A DNA stretch of 64,000 nucleotides from CADEED01 sp043747835 (GTDB lineage Bacteria > Pseudomonadota > Gammaproteobacteria > Steroidobacterales > Steroidobacteraceae). A program made the translations under genes and the position numbers. The notes under the pieces were generated by a model. The model made no database searches, was not told where the DNA came from, and worked only from the letters and a program-made list of their open reading frames with translations. The stretch lies in NCBI GenBank assembly GCA_043747835.1, contig JAYTOK010000065.1, forward strand, positions 36,302 through 100,301. The letters run 5' to 3'. This document shows positions 23,770 to 31,229 of this stretch, piece by piece (positions within the stretch are counted from its first letter, which is position 1; each line of letters starts with the position of its first letter).

Positions 23770-24267
23770 ATGCGCCACGCGATTTCCCCTATGTTAGTCA
23801 GCCTCGTTGCCGTTCTGGGCGTTGTTGCATGCACATCACCCGCCAGCCGCGTTTCGACTGTCGAATCGCAAGTGCTCTTCGTTTGCGAGCACGGAAACGT
23901 CAAGAGCCTGATGGCCGCTTCGTACTTCAACCGGCTCGCGAGTCAGCGCGGCCTTTCTTACCACGCCGTCTCGCGAGGCACCGCCCCGGACTCGACAACA
24001 GTCCCGCCTAAAATCATTGCAAGCCTGAAAGGCGAGGGGTTCGACGTGGCGGAGTTTCACCCTGTCGCCGTAGGCGTGGGCGATGTGTCTTCGTCCCGGC
24101 GTGTAATCCTGATCAACACCGTTCTGCCGCAAAGCGCGCAAGTGGCGGGAGTGGCGCTAGAGCAATGGACAGACGTGCCGCCGGCGAGCGTTGACTACGC
24201 CGCAGCAAGCGCTTCGCTGAAAATGCACGTAGAAAAGCTCATCGAGTCTTTGGAGCGCGCGCGCTGA
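23770..24267 (+). CDS. Low-molecular-weight phosphatase-like lipoprotein, catalytic Arg replaced by Lys
   Basis: The 165-residue product begins with a lipoprotein signal (LVAVLGVVAC, lipid-accepting Cys21). It continues with VLFVCEHGNVKSLMAASYFN, the P-loop of LMW protein tyrosine phosphatase and ArsC-type enzymes. The motif is Cys39-X5-Lys45-Ser46, so the invariant Arg of C-X5-R-S is a lysine. The later DPYD-type acid motif is not obvious. Export plus a changed P-loop argues against ordinary cytosolic phosphatase activity; it may bind oxyanions. The family is recognised, but the activity is uncertain. Confidence 0.65.
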   Translation: MRHAISPMLVSLVAVLGVVACTSPASRVSTVESQVLFVCEHGNVKSLMAASYFNRLASQRGLSYHAVSRGTAPDSTTVPPKIIASLKGEGFDVAEFHPVAVGVGDVSSSRRVILINTVLPQSAQVAGVALEQWTDVPPASVDYAAASASLKMHVEKLIESLERAR

Positions 24268-24334
24268 CTTGAGCGCGGCGATTCAGTGGTGTTGCCAGGA
24301 ATCGGATTTCTTCGTCCGGCTCACTAACACGAGC

Positions 24335-24351
24335 GCCCGACAAGGTAGGGC
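24335..24351 (+). other. Collapsed attC-like site, GCCCGAC-AAG-GTAGGGC
   Basis: A left-box-like GCCCGAC is separated by only three bases from a right-box-like GTAGGGC. It lies in the 186-bp gap between the lipoprotein and antitoxin genes. The right box lacks the GTT, so the call is weak. Confidence 0.3.
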
Positions 24352-24453
24352 GGCAGTTGGGTCTTACGTAGCTCTGAAGATCGCGTGAAGTCGCTGTGCC
24401 GTTTTGTTCTGGGCGCGATTTCCCTTCGCTGAAAGTGGGTGTAGGCTCAAACA

Positions 24454-24687
24454 ATGGCAGCTTCGAAAGACGACATATATCGGACCGCGATGGCCCTTCC
24501 CGCGGCCGAGCGCGCTGATCTGATTGCCGCTCTGCTCGACAGTCTCGACCGGAATGTCGAGGAAGGTGTTGAGGAGGCTTGGCGCGTCGAGATCGATCGG
24601 CGCGCACGTGAGCTGGAAGTGGGCGCGGTCAAGAGCATTCCCTGGGACATGGTGAAAGAGCGGCTCGCCCGCGCTCAGCGTGGCTGA
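24454..24687 (+). CDS. Addiction-module antitoxin, RelB/unstable-antitoxin type
   Basis: The 77-residue protein fits the small antitoxins of the putative addiction module component family (PF09720-like). It has a helical IYRTAMALPAAERADLIAALLDSLD N-terminal half and a C-terminal toxin-binding EEAWRVEIDRRARELEVGAVKSIPWDMVKERL, with the usual IPWDEV-like motif. Its stop overlaps the start of the ParE-like toxin frame by eight bases, the normal operon arrangement. The antitoxin frame is intact although the toxin is not. Confidence 0.85.
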   Translation: MAASKDDIYRTAMALPAAERADLIAALLDSLDRNVEEGVEEAWRVEIDRRARELEVGAVKSIPWDMVKERLARAQRG

Positions 24688-24991
24688 CCGCGATGTCTCT
24701 TTTCATCCGCTCGCAGCGGATGAGGCGGAAGACTCGCGCGCTTGGTACTTTGCGAAGAACCCAGCAGTGGCTGCGGCCTTCCTCGTTGAACTGGGTGCGG
24801 CAATTGATGTCGTTCGCAGGGAGCCAACTCGGTGACCTGCATTTCATGGGCGGTATCGCCGCTTTGTGCTTCGCAAGTTTCCGTTCAGCGTGATCTATAT
24901 CGCGCATGCCGGATACGTTGAGGTTGTCCTGTCGCTCATCATCGCCGAAGACCCGGTTTCTGGTCGACGCGATAGGCAGGGAATAGGGTGA
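24680..24991 (+). pseudogene. ParE/RelE-like toxin with in-frame TGA
   Basis: From GTG 24680 one frame reads FHPLAADEAEDSRAWYF and AAAFLVELGAAIDVVRREPTR, then TGA at 24833-24835 (codon 52). The same frame continues PAFHGRYRRFVLRKFPFSVIY and VEVVLSLIIAEDP to TGA at 24989. Family members have a tryptophan at this point (EPxxWP), so a single TGG to TGA change explains the stop. The C-terminal half carries the RNase or gyrase-binding surface, so a truncated product should be inactive. Selenocysteine or read-through is not supported by anything visible. Confidence 0.8.
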
Positions 24992-25030
24992 ATGGTTCAT
25001 CTTTGACGCCTTCGGCGCGACGAATCAGCA

Positions 25031-25037
25031 GTTAGGC
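25031..25037 (+). other. attC right-core box (GTTAGGC) without a recognisable left half
   Basis: A perfect GTTAGGC lies 45 bp upstream of the next cassette-type gene, preceded by AATCAGCA. No matching GCCTAAC-type left box was found between the toxin pseudogene and this box. It probably marks a cassette boundary whose other half was lost. Confidence 0.35.
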
Positions 25038-25081
25038 GACGCGCATCGGCATCCAGCCGCGGATTCGAAACAGGACAAACC

Positions 25082-25399
25082 ATGACGTACACCCTTCGCT
25101 CCATCTCCCCCACGACGCTCGCGCGAATCATGGCGCTCGTGATCGGTGGGCTGATGTTGATCTTTTCGCTGATGGCACTTCCGATACTCTTGCTCGTGCC
25201 GTCTCCGAAAGGCGATCCGTCGGCACCGCCCAAGGCGCTGTTCCTCGTCCTGGTGATTCTGTACCCGCTATTCGGGGCACTCTGGGGTTGGATCGCCGGA
25301 CAGATATCCGCGAGGCTTTACAACTTTGCCGCTAAACGCATCGGTGGCGTATCCATCGAGCTGGTTCCCTCGGAAGACGCCAGGCATGAGGCCGCCTGA
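25082..25399 (+). CDS. Small membrane protein, two helices
   Basis: The 105-residue product has two hydrophobic segments, at about 15-40 (IMALVIGGLMLIFSLMALPILLL) and 51-70 (ALFLVLVILYPLFGALWGW), and a polar C-terminal tail (IGGVSIELVPSED). The pattern resembles small DUF3566-like membrane proteins but the identity is not secure. Its stop codon lies inside GCCTGAC, a left attC box with no right partner, so this is probably the last cassette of the array. Confidence 0.55.
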   Translation: MTYTLRSISPTTLARIMALVIGGLMLIFSLMALPILLLVPSPKGDPSAPPKALFLVLVILYPLFGALWGWIAGQISARLYNFAAKRIGGVSIELVPSEDARHEAA

Positions 25400-25454
25400 C
25401 AACTCTCGCGAACCATTCCGGCAGTATTCCGTCAGTGGATGCCGCGAGGCCGAC

Positions 25455-26012
25455 ATGCGAGCAGCAATCCGGCGCGAGTTGGAATCCATCAGCCCACTGG
25501 ACCCGCTGGAACAGCAGCATCGAACTGAAGCACTGGCCTGGCTAGATTCCGGCGCTCCGATCTTTCGCACGGCCAAGCCGGCGACACCGCCGCAGCATCT
25601 CGTCTCGTACTTCGCGGTGGTGGACGGCGAGAGCATCCTCCTCGTGGATCACAAGAACGCGCAGTTGTGGCTGCCGCCGGGCGGTCACGTCGAAGTGAAC
25701 GAGCATCCTCGAGACACCGTGGCGAGAGAGGTGCGTGAAGAATTGGGTTTCGCTCCCTCTCACGAGATCGCCGCGCCGCTGATGGTCACCTGCACGACGA
25801 CCGTGGGTTTGACCTCAGGCCACACCGATGTGTCGCTGTGGTACGTGGTGAACGCGCCCAGAAGTCAGCCGATGGTGTACGACGCTCAGGAATTCCACGG
25901 TATCCGCTGGTTCGGGTTTTCGGAAGCGCCACTGAATCGAAGCGATCCTCACCTCGAACGTTTCATGCGAAAGCTGTGCTCCAACAAACCCCATCCGCAC
26001 TGCGCGCGATAA
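25455..26012 (+). CDS. Nudix hydrolase
   Basis: The 185-residue protein carries a complete Nudix box, GGHVEVNEHPRDTVAREVRE followed by ELG, which binds magnesium and hydrolyses nucleoside diphosphate derivatives. The N-terminal helical part (RRELESISPLDPLEQQHR) is shared with Nudix proteins that follow a short linker helix. The start at ATG 25455 is chosen because upstream codons read through the end of the preceding gene. The substrate is unknown. Downstream overlap with a small membrane protein suggests co-expression. Confidence 0.85.
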   Translation: MRAAIRRELESISPLDPLEQQHRTEALAWLDSGAPIFRTAKPATPPQHLVSYFAVVDGESILLVDHKNAQLWLPPGGHVEVNEHPRDTVAREVREELGFAPSHEIAAPLMVTCTTTVGLTSGHTDVSLWYVVNAPRSQPMVYDAQEFHGIRWFGFSEAPLNRSDPHLERFMRKLCSNKPHPHCAR

Positions 26013-26320
26013 AGCTGGTCCACACGCTCGCATGGGCGCTGTTCGCGGGCTGCATCCTCGCGCTCCCGGTTGCCGCGTACTTCCGCGATTTCCCGCTAGC
26101 GGGACTTCTCATCGCGATCGTGCTCGTCGAGGTTGTGATCCTCGTCATCAACCAATTCCGCTGCCCACTGACTGCCGTCGCGGCGCGCTACACGAGCGAC
26201 CGCCGCGCCAACTTCGACATCTACCTACCGCTGTGGATTGCCCGCTACAACAAGGAGATCTTCGGCCCCCTGTTCGCAGCGGGAGTTCTCTTCACTCTCG
26301 TGCAATGGTGGCTGGCGTAA
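25976..26320 (+). CDS. Small membrane protein with CPLT motif (DUF2784-like)
   Basis: The likely start is GTG 25976, inside the end of the Nudix gene, giving about 114 residues. Two N-terminal hydrophobic helices (LAWALFAGCILALPVAAYF and LIAIVLVEVVILVIN) are followed by RCPLTAVAARYTSDRRANFDIYLPLW and a last helix. The CPLT motif after the second helix resembles DUF2784 proteins, whose function is unknown. The start is uncertain because no ribosome site is evident. Confidence 0.65.
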   Translation: MLQQTPSALRAIKLVHTLAWALFAGCILALPVAAYFRDFPLAGLLIAIVLVEVVILVINQFRCPLTAVAARYTSDRRANFDIYLPLWIARYNKEIFGPLFAAGVLFTLVQWWLA

Positions 26321-26330
26321 ATCGCCCGAG

Positions 26331-26684
26331 CTACTTCGATCGGCCACCCGGCGCAAACACATCGACCGACAACGTCACCGTCCGGCTCTCCCGCGGATCG
26401 AGCGCGCCGACGCCAACGACCTTTCGCGCCACTTCCTCTCCACGATCATTCCGAACCGATACCACCACCGAGTATTCCCAGGCATCGCCGCCCGCGGGAT
26501 TCTTGAACGCGCCTTCGACGCGCAGCGCGGAGAACGTCGCCTGCGCGCGCGCCTCGACGAGCGCATTCGGATCGAATCGCAAATGATGGTTGCAACCCGG
26601 GCAGACCCTCGCACTTTCAAGGATGGTGGCCTTGCAGTGCGGACAGATCCGGGTCTTCCCGGGCGCCGCGACACGGACGTTCAT
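26331..26684 (-). CDS. Zinc-ribbon protein with C-terminal beta domain
   Basis: The 117-residue product has an N-terminal zinc ribbon, CPHCK and CPGCN (residues 14-31). A beta-rich domain follows with EYSVVVSVRNDRGEEVARKVVG and ESRTVTLSVDVF. This resembles small proteins pairing a treble-clef or ribbon with a FxLYD-like beta sandwich. The enzymatic role is unknown. It is directly downstream of the bactofilin gene on the same strand (7-bp gap), so the two are probably co-transcribed. Confidence 0.6.
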   Translation of the reverse strand: MNVRVAAPGKTRICPHCKATILESARVCPGCNHHLRFDPNALVEARAQATFSALRVEGAFKNPAGGDAWEYSVVVSVRNDRGEEVARKVVGVGALDPRESRTVTLSVDVFAPGGRSK

Positions 26685-26691
26685 GTGACCG

Positions 26692-27171
26692 TCAGTGCTT
26701 CGACTTCTCGTCCCAGCCGAACTCGGCCTTGCCGCGCATGCGCGATCCGGCGGCGACGGTCAGCGAACCCGCCTTCAACTCTCCATTGAGAACGCCGGTC
26801 GCCAGTAGTTCGACGCGCGACGCGGCGTCGATGTTGCCATCGAGCTGCCCACCGACGATCACGGTGTCGGCCTTCACGCCGCCGGTCACATGCGCGCCGG
26901 CTTCGATCGTCAGATTGCCCTGCACGTTGACGTCGCCCTTGAAGGTGCCGGCGATGCGTACATGGCCCGAGCCTTCGATCTTGCCTTCGATGACGAGTCC
27001 CGCCGAGATCAAGGACTCTTTCGTCGACGCATCCGCCGCACGAGCGGGCGTCGGCGCCGGGCGCGGCGTGGACTCGCCGACGGCGGACAACACGGCGAGC
27101 TTCTCGGGCGCCTTCGCAACGGGATCCGGCGCGCTCTTCTCGCGGCCAGTTTGATCATTCCACAACGCCAT
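26692..27171 (-). CDS. Bactofilin (polymer-forming cytoskeletal protein)
   Basis: The 159-residue protein has the bactofilin core: a disordered Pro/Ala-rich N-terminus, then the right-handed beta-helix beginning ISAGLVIEGKIEGSGHVRIA and continuing through VNVQGNLTIEAGAHV to LKAGSLTVAAGSRMRG. Bactofilins polymerise without nucleotide and act in cell shape, stalk or polar positioning. The start MALWND (27171) is chosen over an upstream frame extension. No peptidoglycan hydrolase partner is adjacent. Confidence 0.88.
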   Translation of the reverse strand: MALWNDQTGREKSAPDPVAKAPEKLAVLSAVGESTPRPAPTPARAADASTKESLISAGLVIEGKIEGSGHVRIAGTFKGDVNVQGNLTIEAGAHVTGGVKADTVIVGGQLDGNIDAASRVELLATGVLNGELKAGSLTVAAGSRMRGKAEFGWDEKSKH

Positions 27172-27307
27172 GACGATTCTCCTGTGCCTGAAACGGTTGA
27201 TCTCTCTCGAGTTCGTCGAACGTAAGTACACAGCGAAATCAACAGTGTCAAACATGGAGTTAAACTGTCGGGATACGCCGACAGCGCCACACACCCGAAT
27301 CTCCGCC

Positions 27308-27691
27308 ATGACACCGACCAATGTCCTAGATCTCAAGTCATTCGTTCCCGCCAGGGACTTCGAATTGTCCCGACGCTTTTACAAGGATCTCGGCTTCACG
27401 GAGAACTGGGCTAACAAGGATGCGGCGGAGCTGCAGCTCGCCGGGTTTCGCTTTCTGTTGCAGAACTTCTACGTGAAGCAACACGCCGAGAATTTCATGA
27501 TGCATCTGATGGTTGAAGATGCGGACGTCTGGTGGGGACACATCCAGTCGATCGACCTCGCCGGAAAGTACAATTTGTACATGGCCAAGCCGCCGGCGCT
27601 GCAACCCTGGGGGTTGCGTGTCCTCTATCTATCCGATCCCACGGGTGTTCTCTGGCACATCGCCGACCGTCCGCAGAACAAGGATCGCTGA
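27308..27691 (+). CDS. VOC-family (glyoxalase-like) protein
   Basis: The 127-residue protein starts MTPTNVLDLKSFVPARDF and has the VOC pattern: LSRRFYKDLGFTENW, a central MHLMVEDADVWWGHI and LRVLYLSDPTGVLWHIADRP with the closing DPxGxLW. A shared transcript with the GFA gene two bases downstream is likely. The substrate is unknown; bleomycin-resistance and dioxygenase relatives exist. The upstream extension of the frame runs across the divergent bactofilin promoter and was not used. Confidence 0.82.
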   Translation: MTPTNVLDLKSFVPARDFELSRRFYKDLGFTENWANKDAAELQLAGFRFLLQNFYVKQHAENFMMHLMVEDADVWWGHIQSIDLAGKYNLYMAKPPALQPWGLRVLYLSDPTGVLWHIADRPQNKDR

Positions 27692-27692
27692 C

Positions 27693-28091
27693 ATGCTGAA
27701 GACTTACCTCGGCAGTTGCCATTGCGGAGCCGTGACGTTCGAGGCCGATCTCGATCTCACCCAGAGCTCGTATCGTTGCAACTGCTCGATCTGCCGCAGA
27801 ACCCGCTTCTGGCCGGCAGTGGCCAAACCCGAAGCCTTTCGACTCTTGTCGGGCGAGTCGGAGCTCACGCAGTACTTGTTCCACACGCGGAAGAATCAAC
27901 ACTACTTCTGCAAACACTGCGGCGTCCGCGCATTCGGCGTTGGAACCGAGACACCGATCGGGAAAATGTACGGCGTCAATATCGGTTGCCTCGAGAGCAT
28001 CTCCGAAGAGGAGCTGTCCAGAATTCCCATCACTTGCGTCGACGGGCAGCACGACCGGTTTGGACCTCCAGAGCACTTGTCTCACCTCTGA
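27693..28091 (+). CDS. GFA-family (glutathione-dependent formaldehyde-activating-like) zinc protein
   Basis: The 132-residue product has the zinc-binding cysteine pattern of the GFA/CENP-V family: GSCHCGAVTFEA, YRCNCSICRRT and FCKHCGVRAFG. Members bind two zinc ions and a few condense glutathione with formaldehyde, although most have unknown activity. The gene follows the VOC gene with a two-base gap and both may detoxify small electrophiles. Confidence 0.85.
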   Translation: MLKTYLGSCHCGAVTFEADLDLTQSSYRCNCSICRRTRFWPAVAKPEAFRLLSGESELTQYLFHTRKNQHYFCKHCGVRAFGVGTETPIGKMYGVNIGCLESISEEELSRIPITCVDGQHDRFGPPEHLSHL

Positions 28092-28181
28092 CGAGCCGTT
28101 GTCCGACTACCGCCGCCCGCGGCTTACTGACTAAATCGTCCCCGGACATGCGGCGGGTGTCGTTCGCATTGGGGAAAGACC

Positions 28182-29129
28182 ATGCTGGGTGACATGCGGC
28201 TGGCGCCATTCGCCAGGGGACTGCTGACGTACGTCCCGGCTCTGAACGACCTGCTGCCCGGCAAGAGCGGCGGCCACACCGATTCGGCGCGGTATTGCTA
28301 CGGCGTGTGGATGAAGCATCTGACGCTGCTCCGCGCGCACGGACTAACCACGATTCCGGACGCGGTTGCCGAGCTCGGCCCCGGCGAATCTCTCGGCGTC
28401 GGTCTCTGCGCGCTGTTGTCGGGAGCCAACCATTACGCCGGCCTCGACGTGCTTGCGCACTCGAACCCGGCTCGCAACCAGATCATCCTCAAGGAGCTCG
28501 TCGCGATGTTCCGCGATCGCGCGCCTAACAAGGACAAGGGCTGGCCCGAGTTCGGCTCATACCTGGATAGTCGGCAATACCCGAGCCACATCCTCACCGA
28601 AGACATCCTCAGCGCATCGCTCGATCCCGAGCGCCTCGCCGCGATCGACCTCGCCGTTTCGGTGCCATCGAAGGGCGCGCCGATCACCGCGGAGTACAAA
28701 GCGCCGTGGTTCGATCCGATGGTCATCGAAGAGGGCACCGTCGATCTGATCTTCTCCCACTCGGTGCTCGAGCACGTCGTGGATCTGCGTGAGACGTACC
28801 GCGCGCTCCATCAGTGGCTGAAGCCCAGCGGATGGATGTCGCACCAGATCGATTTCAAATCGCACGGGCTTTCCAAACACTGGAACGGCTATCGCGGTTG
28901 TTCGGAAGCCATGTGGAAGCTGATGCTCGGCAAGCGGCCGTTCATGATCAACCGCCACCCGGCATCGGTGCATCTCAAACTACTGCAGGAAGCAGGGTTC
29001 AAGCTCATCACGCAGCAGAAGTTCCTGCGGACCGACGGAATCGGGCGCGACGAACTCGCGCCGCGCTGGGCCGACCTCTCGGAGGAAGACCTCAACTGCT
29101 CGGGCATGTACGTCATCGCCACGAAGTGA
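28182..29129 (+). CDS. Class I SAM-dependent methyltransferase
   Basis: The 315-residue protein contains AVAELGPGESLGVGLCALL as motif I, and later VDLIFSHSVLEHVVDLRETY, the DxxxxxxVLEH pattern of Methyltransf_11 enzymes. A long insertion lies between motif I and motif IV. The C-terminal half (KSHGLSKHWNGYRGCSEAMW) resembles methyltransferases of cell-envelope glycan loci, but no such cluster is present here. The acceptor is unknown. The ribosome site GGGGAAAG precedes the ATG. Confidence 0.8.
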   Translation: MLGDMRLAPFARGLLTYVPALNDLLPGKSGGHTDSARYCYGVWMKHLTLLRAHGLTTIPDAVAELGPGESLGVGLCALLSGANHYAGLDVLAHSNPARNQIILKELVAMFRDRAPNKDKGWPEFGSYLDSRQYPSHILTEDILSASLDPERLAAIDLAVSVPSKGAPITAEYKAPWFDPMVIEEGTVDLIFSHSVLEHVVDLRETYRALHQWLKPSGWMSHQIDFKSHGLSKHWNGYRGCSEAMWKLMLGKRPFMINRHPASVHLKLLQEAGFKLITQQKFLRTDGIGRDELAPRWADLSEEDLNCSGMYVIATK

Positions 29130-29151
29130 GCGGACCTGTAGAGTGGATGCC

Positions 29152-29484
29152 ATGAAAGCATCCGCATTGAAGGCCGGCAGCACCTATTTCCGCCTGACGT
29201 ATTCCGACCCGGATCTGACGATGCCGGGCGTCGAGCCGGTCGTGTACCTGAGCGAAGTCACCGACGACGATGGAACGCACGGTTTCGTGTTCCAGGACAC
29301 CGCCTCCTATGTGCGCCTCGGCTCGGGGCTCGAAGGCGAGGAGCAGGCCGAGGAGATCGGTCTGTATTTCGTGCCTGACGATGACCTGGGCACGATCTCG
29401 GATCTCACGGAAGTCGTGCAAGAAGTCAACGCGGCGGCGGAACGTGCCGCCTCTCTGGGATATCCAACGCTGCGCCCTAAATGA
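29152..29484 (+). CDS. Hypothetical protein
   Basis: The 110-residue product starts MKASALKAGSTYFRLTYSD. It is acidic, predicted soluble and alpha/beta, with PVVYLSEVTDDDGTHGFVFQD and YFVPDDDLGTISDLTEVVQE. I do not recognise the family. Its stop overlaps the ATG of the next gene (ATGA), so the two are coupled. Confidence 0.6.
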   Translation: MKASALKAGSTYFRLTYSDPDLTMPGVEPVVYLSEVTDDDGTHGFVFQDTASYVRLGSGLEGEEQAEEIGLYFVPDDDLGTISDLTEVVQEVNAAAERAASLGYPTLRPK

Positions 29485-30077
29485 CGATCAAGGAGATCCT
29501 GAGCGCGATCGCGATCGCCGCGACGTTCGCGATCTTCATCCCCTACATCCTTTCGATCCACCGCGGCACCACCCGCCCGCACGTCTTCTCCTGGATCATC
29601 TGGGGCCTCGGCACCTTCGTCGTCTTCCTCGCGCAGCTCGCGGCGAACGGCGGGGTGGGGGCCTGGCCGACCGCCGTCTCCGGAGTGCTCACGGCCTATA
29701 TCGCCGTCGCCGCCTGGCTCAAGCACGCCGACCGCGGCATCACGCGCACCGACTGGGCGTTCCTCATCGTCGCGCTCACGGCGCTGCCTTGCTGGTACTT
29801 CACCGCCGATCCGCTCTGGGCGGTGCTGATCCTGACGGCCGTCGACATGGCCGGCTTCGGCCCGACCTTCCGGAAGTCCTGGCGCCACCCATATGACGAG
29901 CCCATCGGTCTCTATCTATTGTCGGTGCCGCGAAACATCGTCGCGATACTGGCGCTCGAGGAATATTCGCTGACGACGATCCTGTTTCCGGCGGCGGTGG
30001 CGGTCGCGTGCGCGGCGTTCGTGGTGATGGTCGCGTATCGGCGAAGGGAGTACAGTCCCGGTCCAACACCGCAATGA
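29481..30077 (+). CDS. Polytopic membrane protein
   Basis: The 198-residue product has about six hydrophobic helices and begins IKEILSAIAIAATFAIFIPYILSI. The sequence TTRPHVFSWIIWGLGTFVVF with its SWIIWG motif recalls PQ-loop/SemiSWEET-like small transporters, but the similarity is only in style. Function is unknown. It overlaps both the upstream and the downstream gene by four bases, forming a three-gene unit of hypotheticals. Confidence 0.6.
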   Translation: MTIKEILSAIAIAATFAIFIPYILSIHRGTTRPHVFSWIIWGLGTFVVFLAQLAANGGVGAWPTAVSGVLTAYIAVAAWLKHADRGITRTDWAFLIVALTALPCWYFTADPLWAVLILTAVDMAGFGPTFRKSWRHPYDEPIGLYLLSVPRNIVAILALEEYSLTTILFPAAVAVACAAFVVMVAYRRREYSPGPTPQ

Positions 30078-30544
30078 ACGCCCGCCTGCCATTTCTCGTG
30101 CTCACCGCGCTTGCGATCGCGGCCAGTGCTCTCGCGGTCGAAAGAAAGCTGGAAGAAGTCGCCGTCGCCGACGAGCGCATGCGCGCCGCCTTCCTCGAGG
30201 ACGCGCCAGCGGAAGCCTCGAAATCCATGAAAGCCGTGCTCGCCGACGAGTGCGAGCGCGTCCGCGAAGAGCCCCTGCAGACCGAGGCGGGGGAGGCGAT
30301 CGACGTGACGTGGCTGTGTAGCGGGAAGTCGCTGCGCTACCTGCGCGAAGTCCTGCTAGACGGGACGAAAGTCGACGACGGCTACATCTGCGATTCGACG
30401 GGCCTCGAAGACGCGAAATTCCTGCCCCTCGACATGATCGAGCATCAGCGTTGCGTCTGGGTCAGCTACGACTTCGGCGCGAAAGTCCACGACCTCGACC
30501 TCGATACGCAGCTCGGCGCTGAGCCGGCGGCGACGCCTCCCTAA
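30074..30544 (+). CDS. Secreted hypothetical protein
   Basis: The 156-residue product has a Sec signal (FLVLTALAIAASALAV, cleavage near residue 21). The mature domain has cysteines in LADECERVREEP, VTWLCSGKSLRYL, GYICDSTG and QRCVWVSYDF, suggesting two periplasmic disulfides. I do not recognise the family. It is coupled by ATGA to the membrane protein before it and overlaps the end of the convergent gene by four bases. Confidence 0.6.
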   Translation: MNARLPFLVLTALAIAASALAVERKLEEVAVADERMRAAFLEDAPAEASKSMKAVLADECERVREEPLQTEAGEAIDVTWLCSGKSLRYLREVLLDGTKVDDGYICDSTGLEDAKFLPLDMIEHQRCVWVSYDFGAKVHDLDLDTQLGAEPAATPP

Positions 30545-31182
30545 CCCGGCTTCGCGGCGAATTCGCCGTACAGGCGCACCATGTTCTCGAGGTGCATCTG
30601 CAGAATCGGGTAGTTCACGACCCGCATCGGAATCTCGAGCACCTTCCCGTTTTCGAAGCGCACTTCGAGCACGCGATCCGCGCGCTCGTGGATCGAGCGG
30701 ATGTCGGGCCAGGCCATCGCGCCGACCTTCAGCTTCTCCCACCGCGCTCCCTGCGTTCGCGACATCATCCCGACCGTGTCGAAGCGGACGGTGAACGACT
30801 TCACGAACGACAGGGCGGTGAACATCGCGGTGAAAGCGCCGGACAGCGCGGCGACGATCCACAGCTTGACCGTTGTCCCCGCGAACCCGGCGCCCGGCGA
30901 CTGGAATCCGTCGACGATGCAATAGAGGCAGATCGCGCCCGCGACCACGCAGCCTCCCGCGGTCACCATGTTCGGCAACAGCGGATCGTGGAACTCGAGC
31001 GCGAGATTGTCGCCGCGGCGATCGCGAGTGCCTTCGAGATCGCGCGCCATGTCGCGCAATTCCGGTGAATTGAGTCGCGCCTTGAGCTTCAGCAGCTCGG
31101 CCTTCGTGGCTTCGTCCGGCGCCGCGTCGAGCGCCCGGTCGAGCTCGGCCAGCAGCTTTTCATGTTCGGTCGGTTTGTTCAT
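30541..31182 (-). CDS. Membrane protein with N-terminal coiled coil
   Basis: The 213-residue product starts with a charged helical region (HEKLLAELDRALDAAPDEATKAELLKL). Two membrane segments follow (AGGCVVAGAICLYCIV and LWIVAALSGAFTAMFTAL) and then a cytosolic domain resembling a PH-like or bPH fold (VRFDTVGMMSRTQ, VLEVRFENGKVLEIPMRVVNY). I do not recognise a family with known function. It is divergent from mmsA with a 47-bp gap. Confidence 0.55.
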   Translation of the reverse strand: MNKPTEHEKLLAELDRALDAAPDEATKAELLKLKARLNSPELRDMARDLEGTRDRRGDNLALEFHDPLLPNMVTAGGCVVAGAICLYCIVDGFQSPGAGFAGTTVKLWIVAALSGAFTAMFTALSFVKSFTVRFDTVGMMSRTQGARWEKLKVGAMAWPDIRSIHERADRVLEVRFENGKVLEIPMRVVNYPILQMHLENMVRLYGEFAAKPG

Positions 31183-31229
31183 CGCCCCTTTATCCTTCGG
31201 ACAATATTAGCGCGTACACTCGATTCGGC

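Noticed and set aside
24680..24991. Selenocysteine-containing toxin at the in-frame TGA
   Set aside because: No SECIS-like hairpin is evident directly after the TGA and the family has Trp at that position; a TGG to TGA change is simpler.
25394..25455. attC site after the last small membrane gene
   Set aside because: Only a left box (GCCTGAC) is present; no right box follows within 150 bp, so it was not listed as a site.
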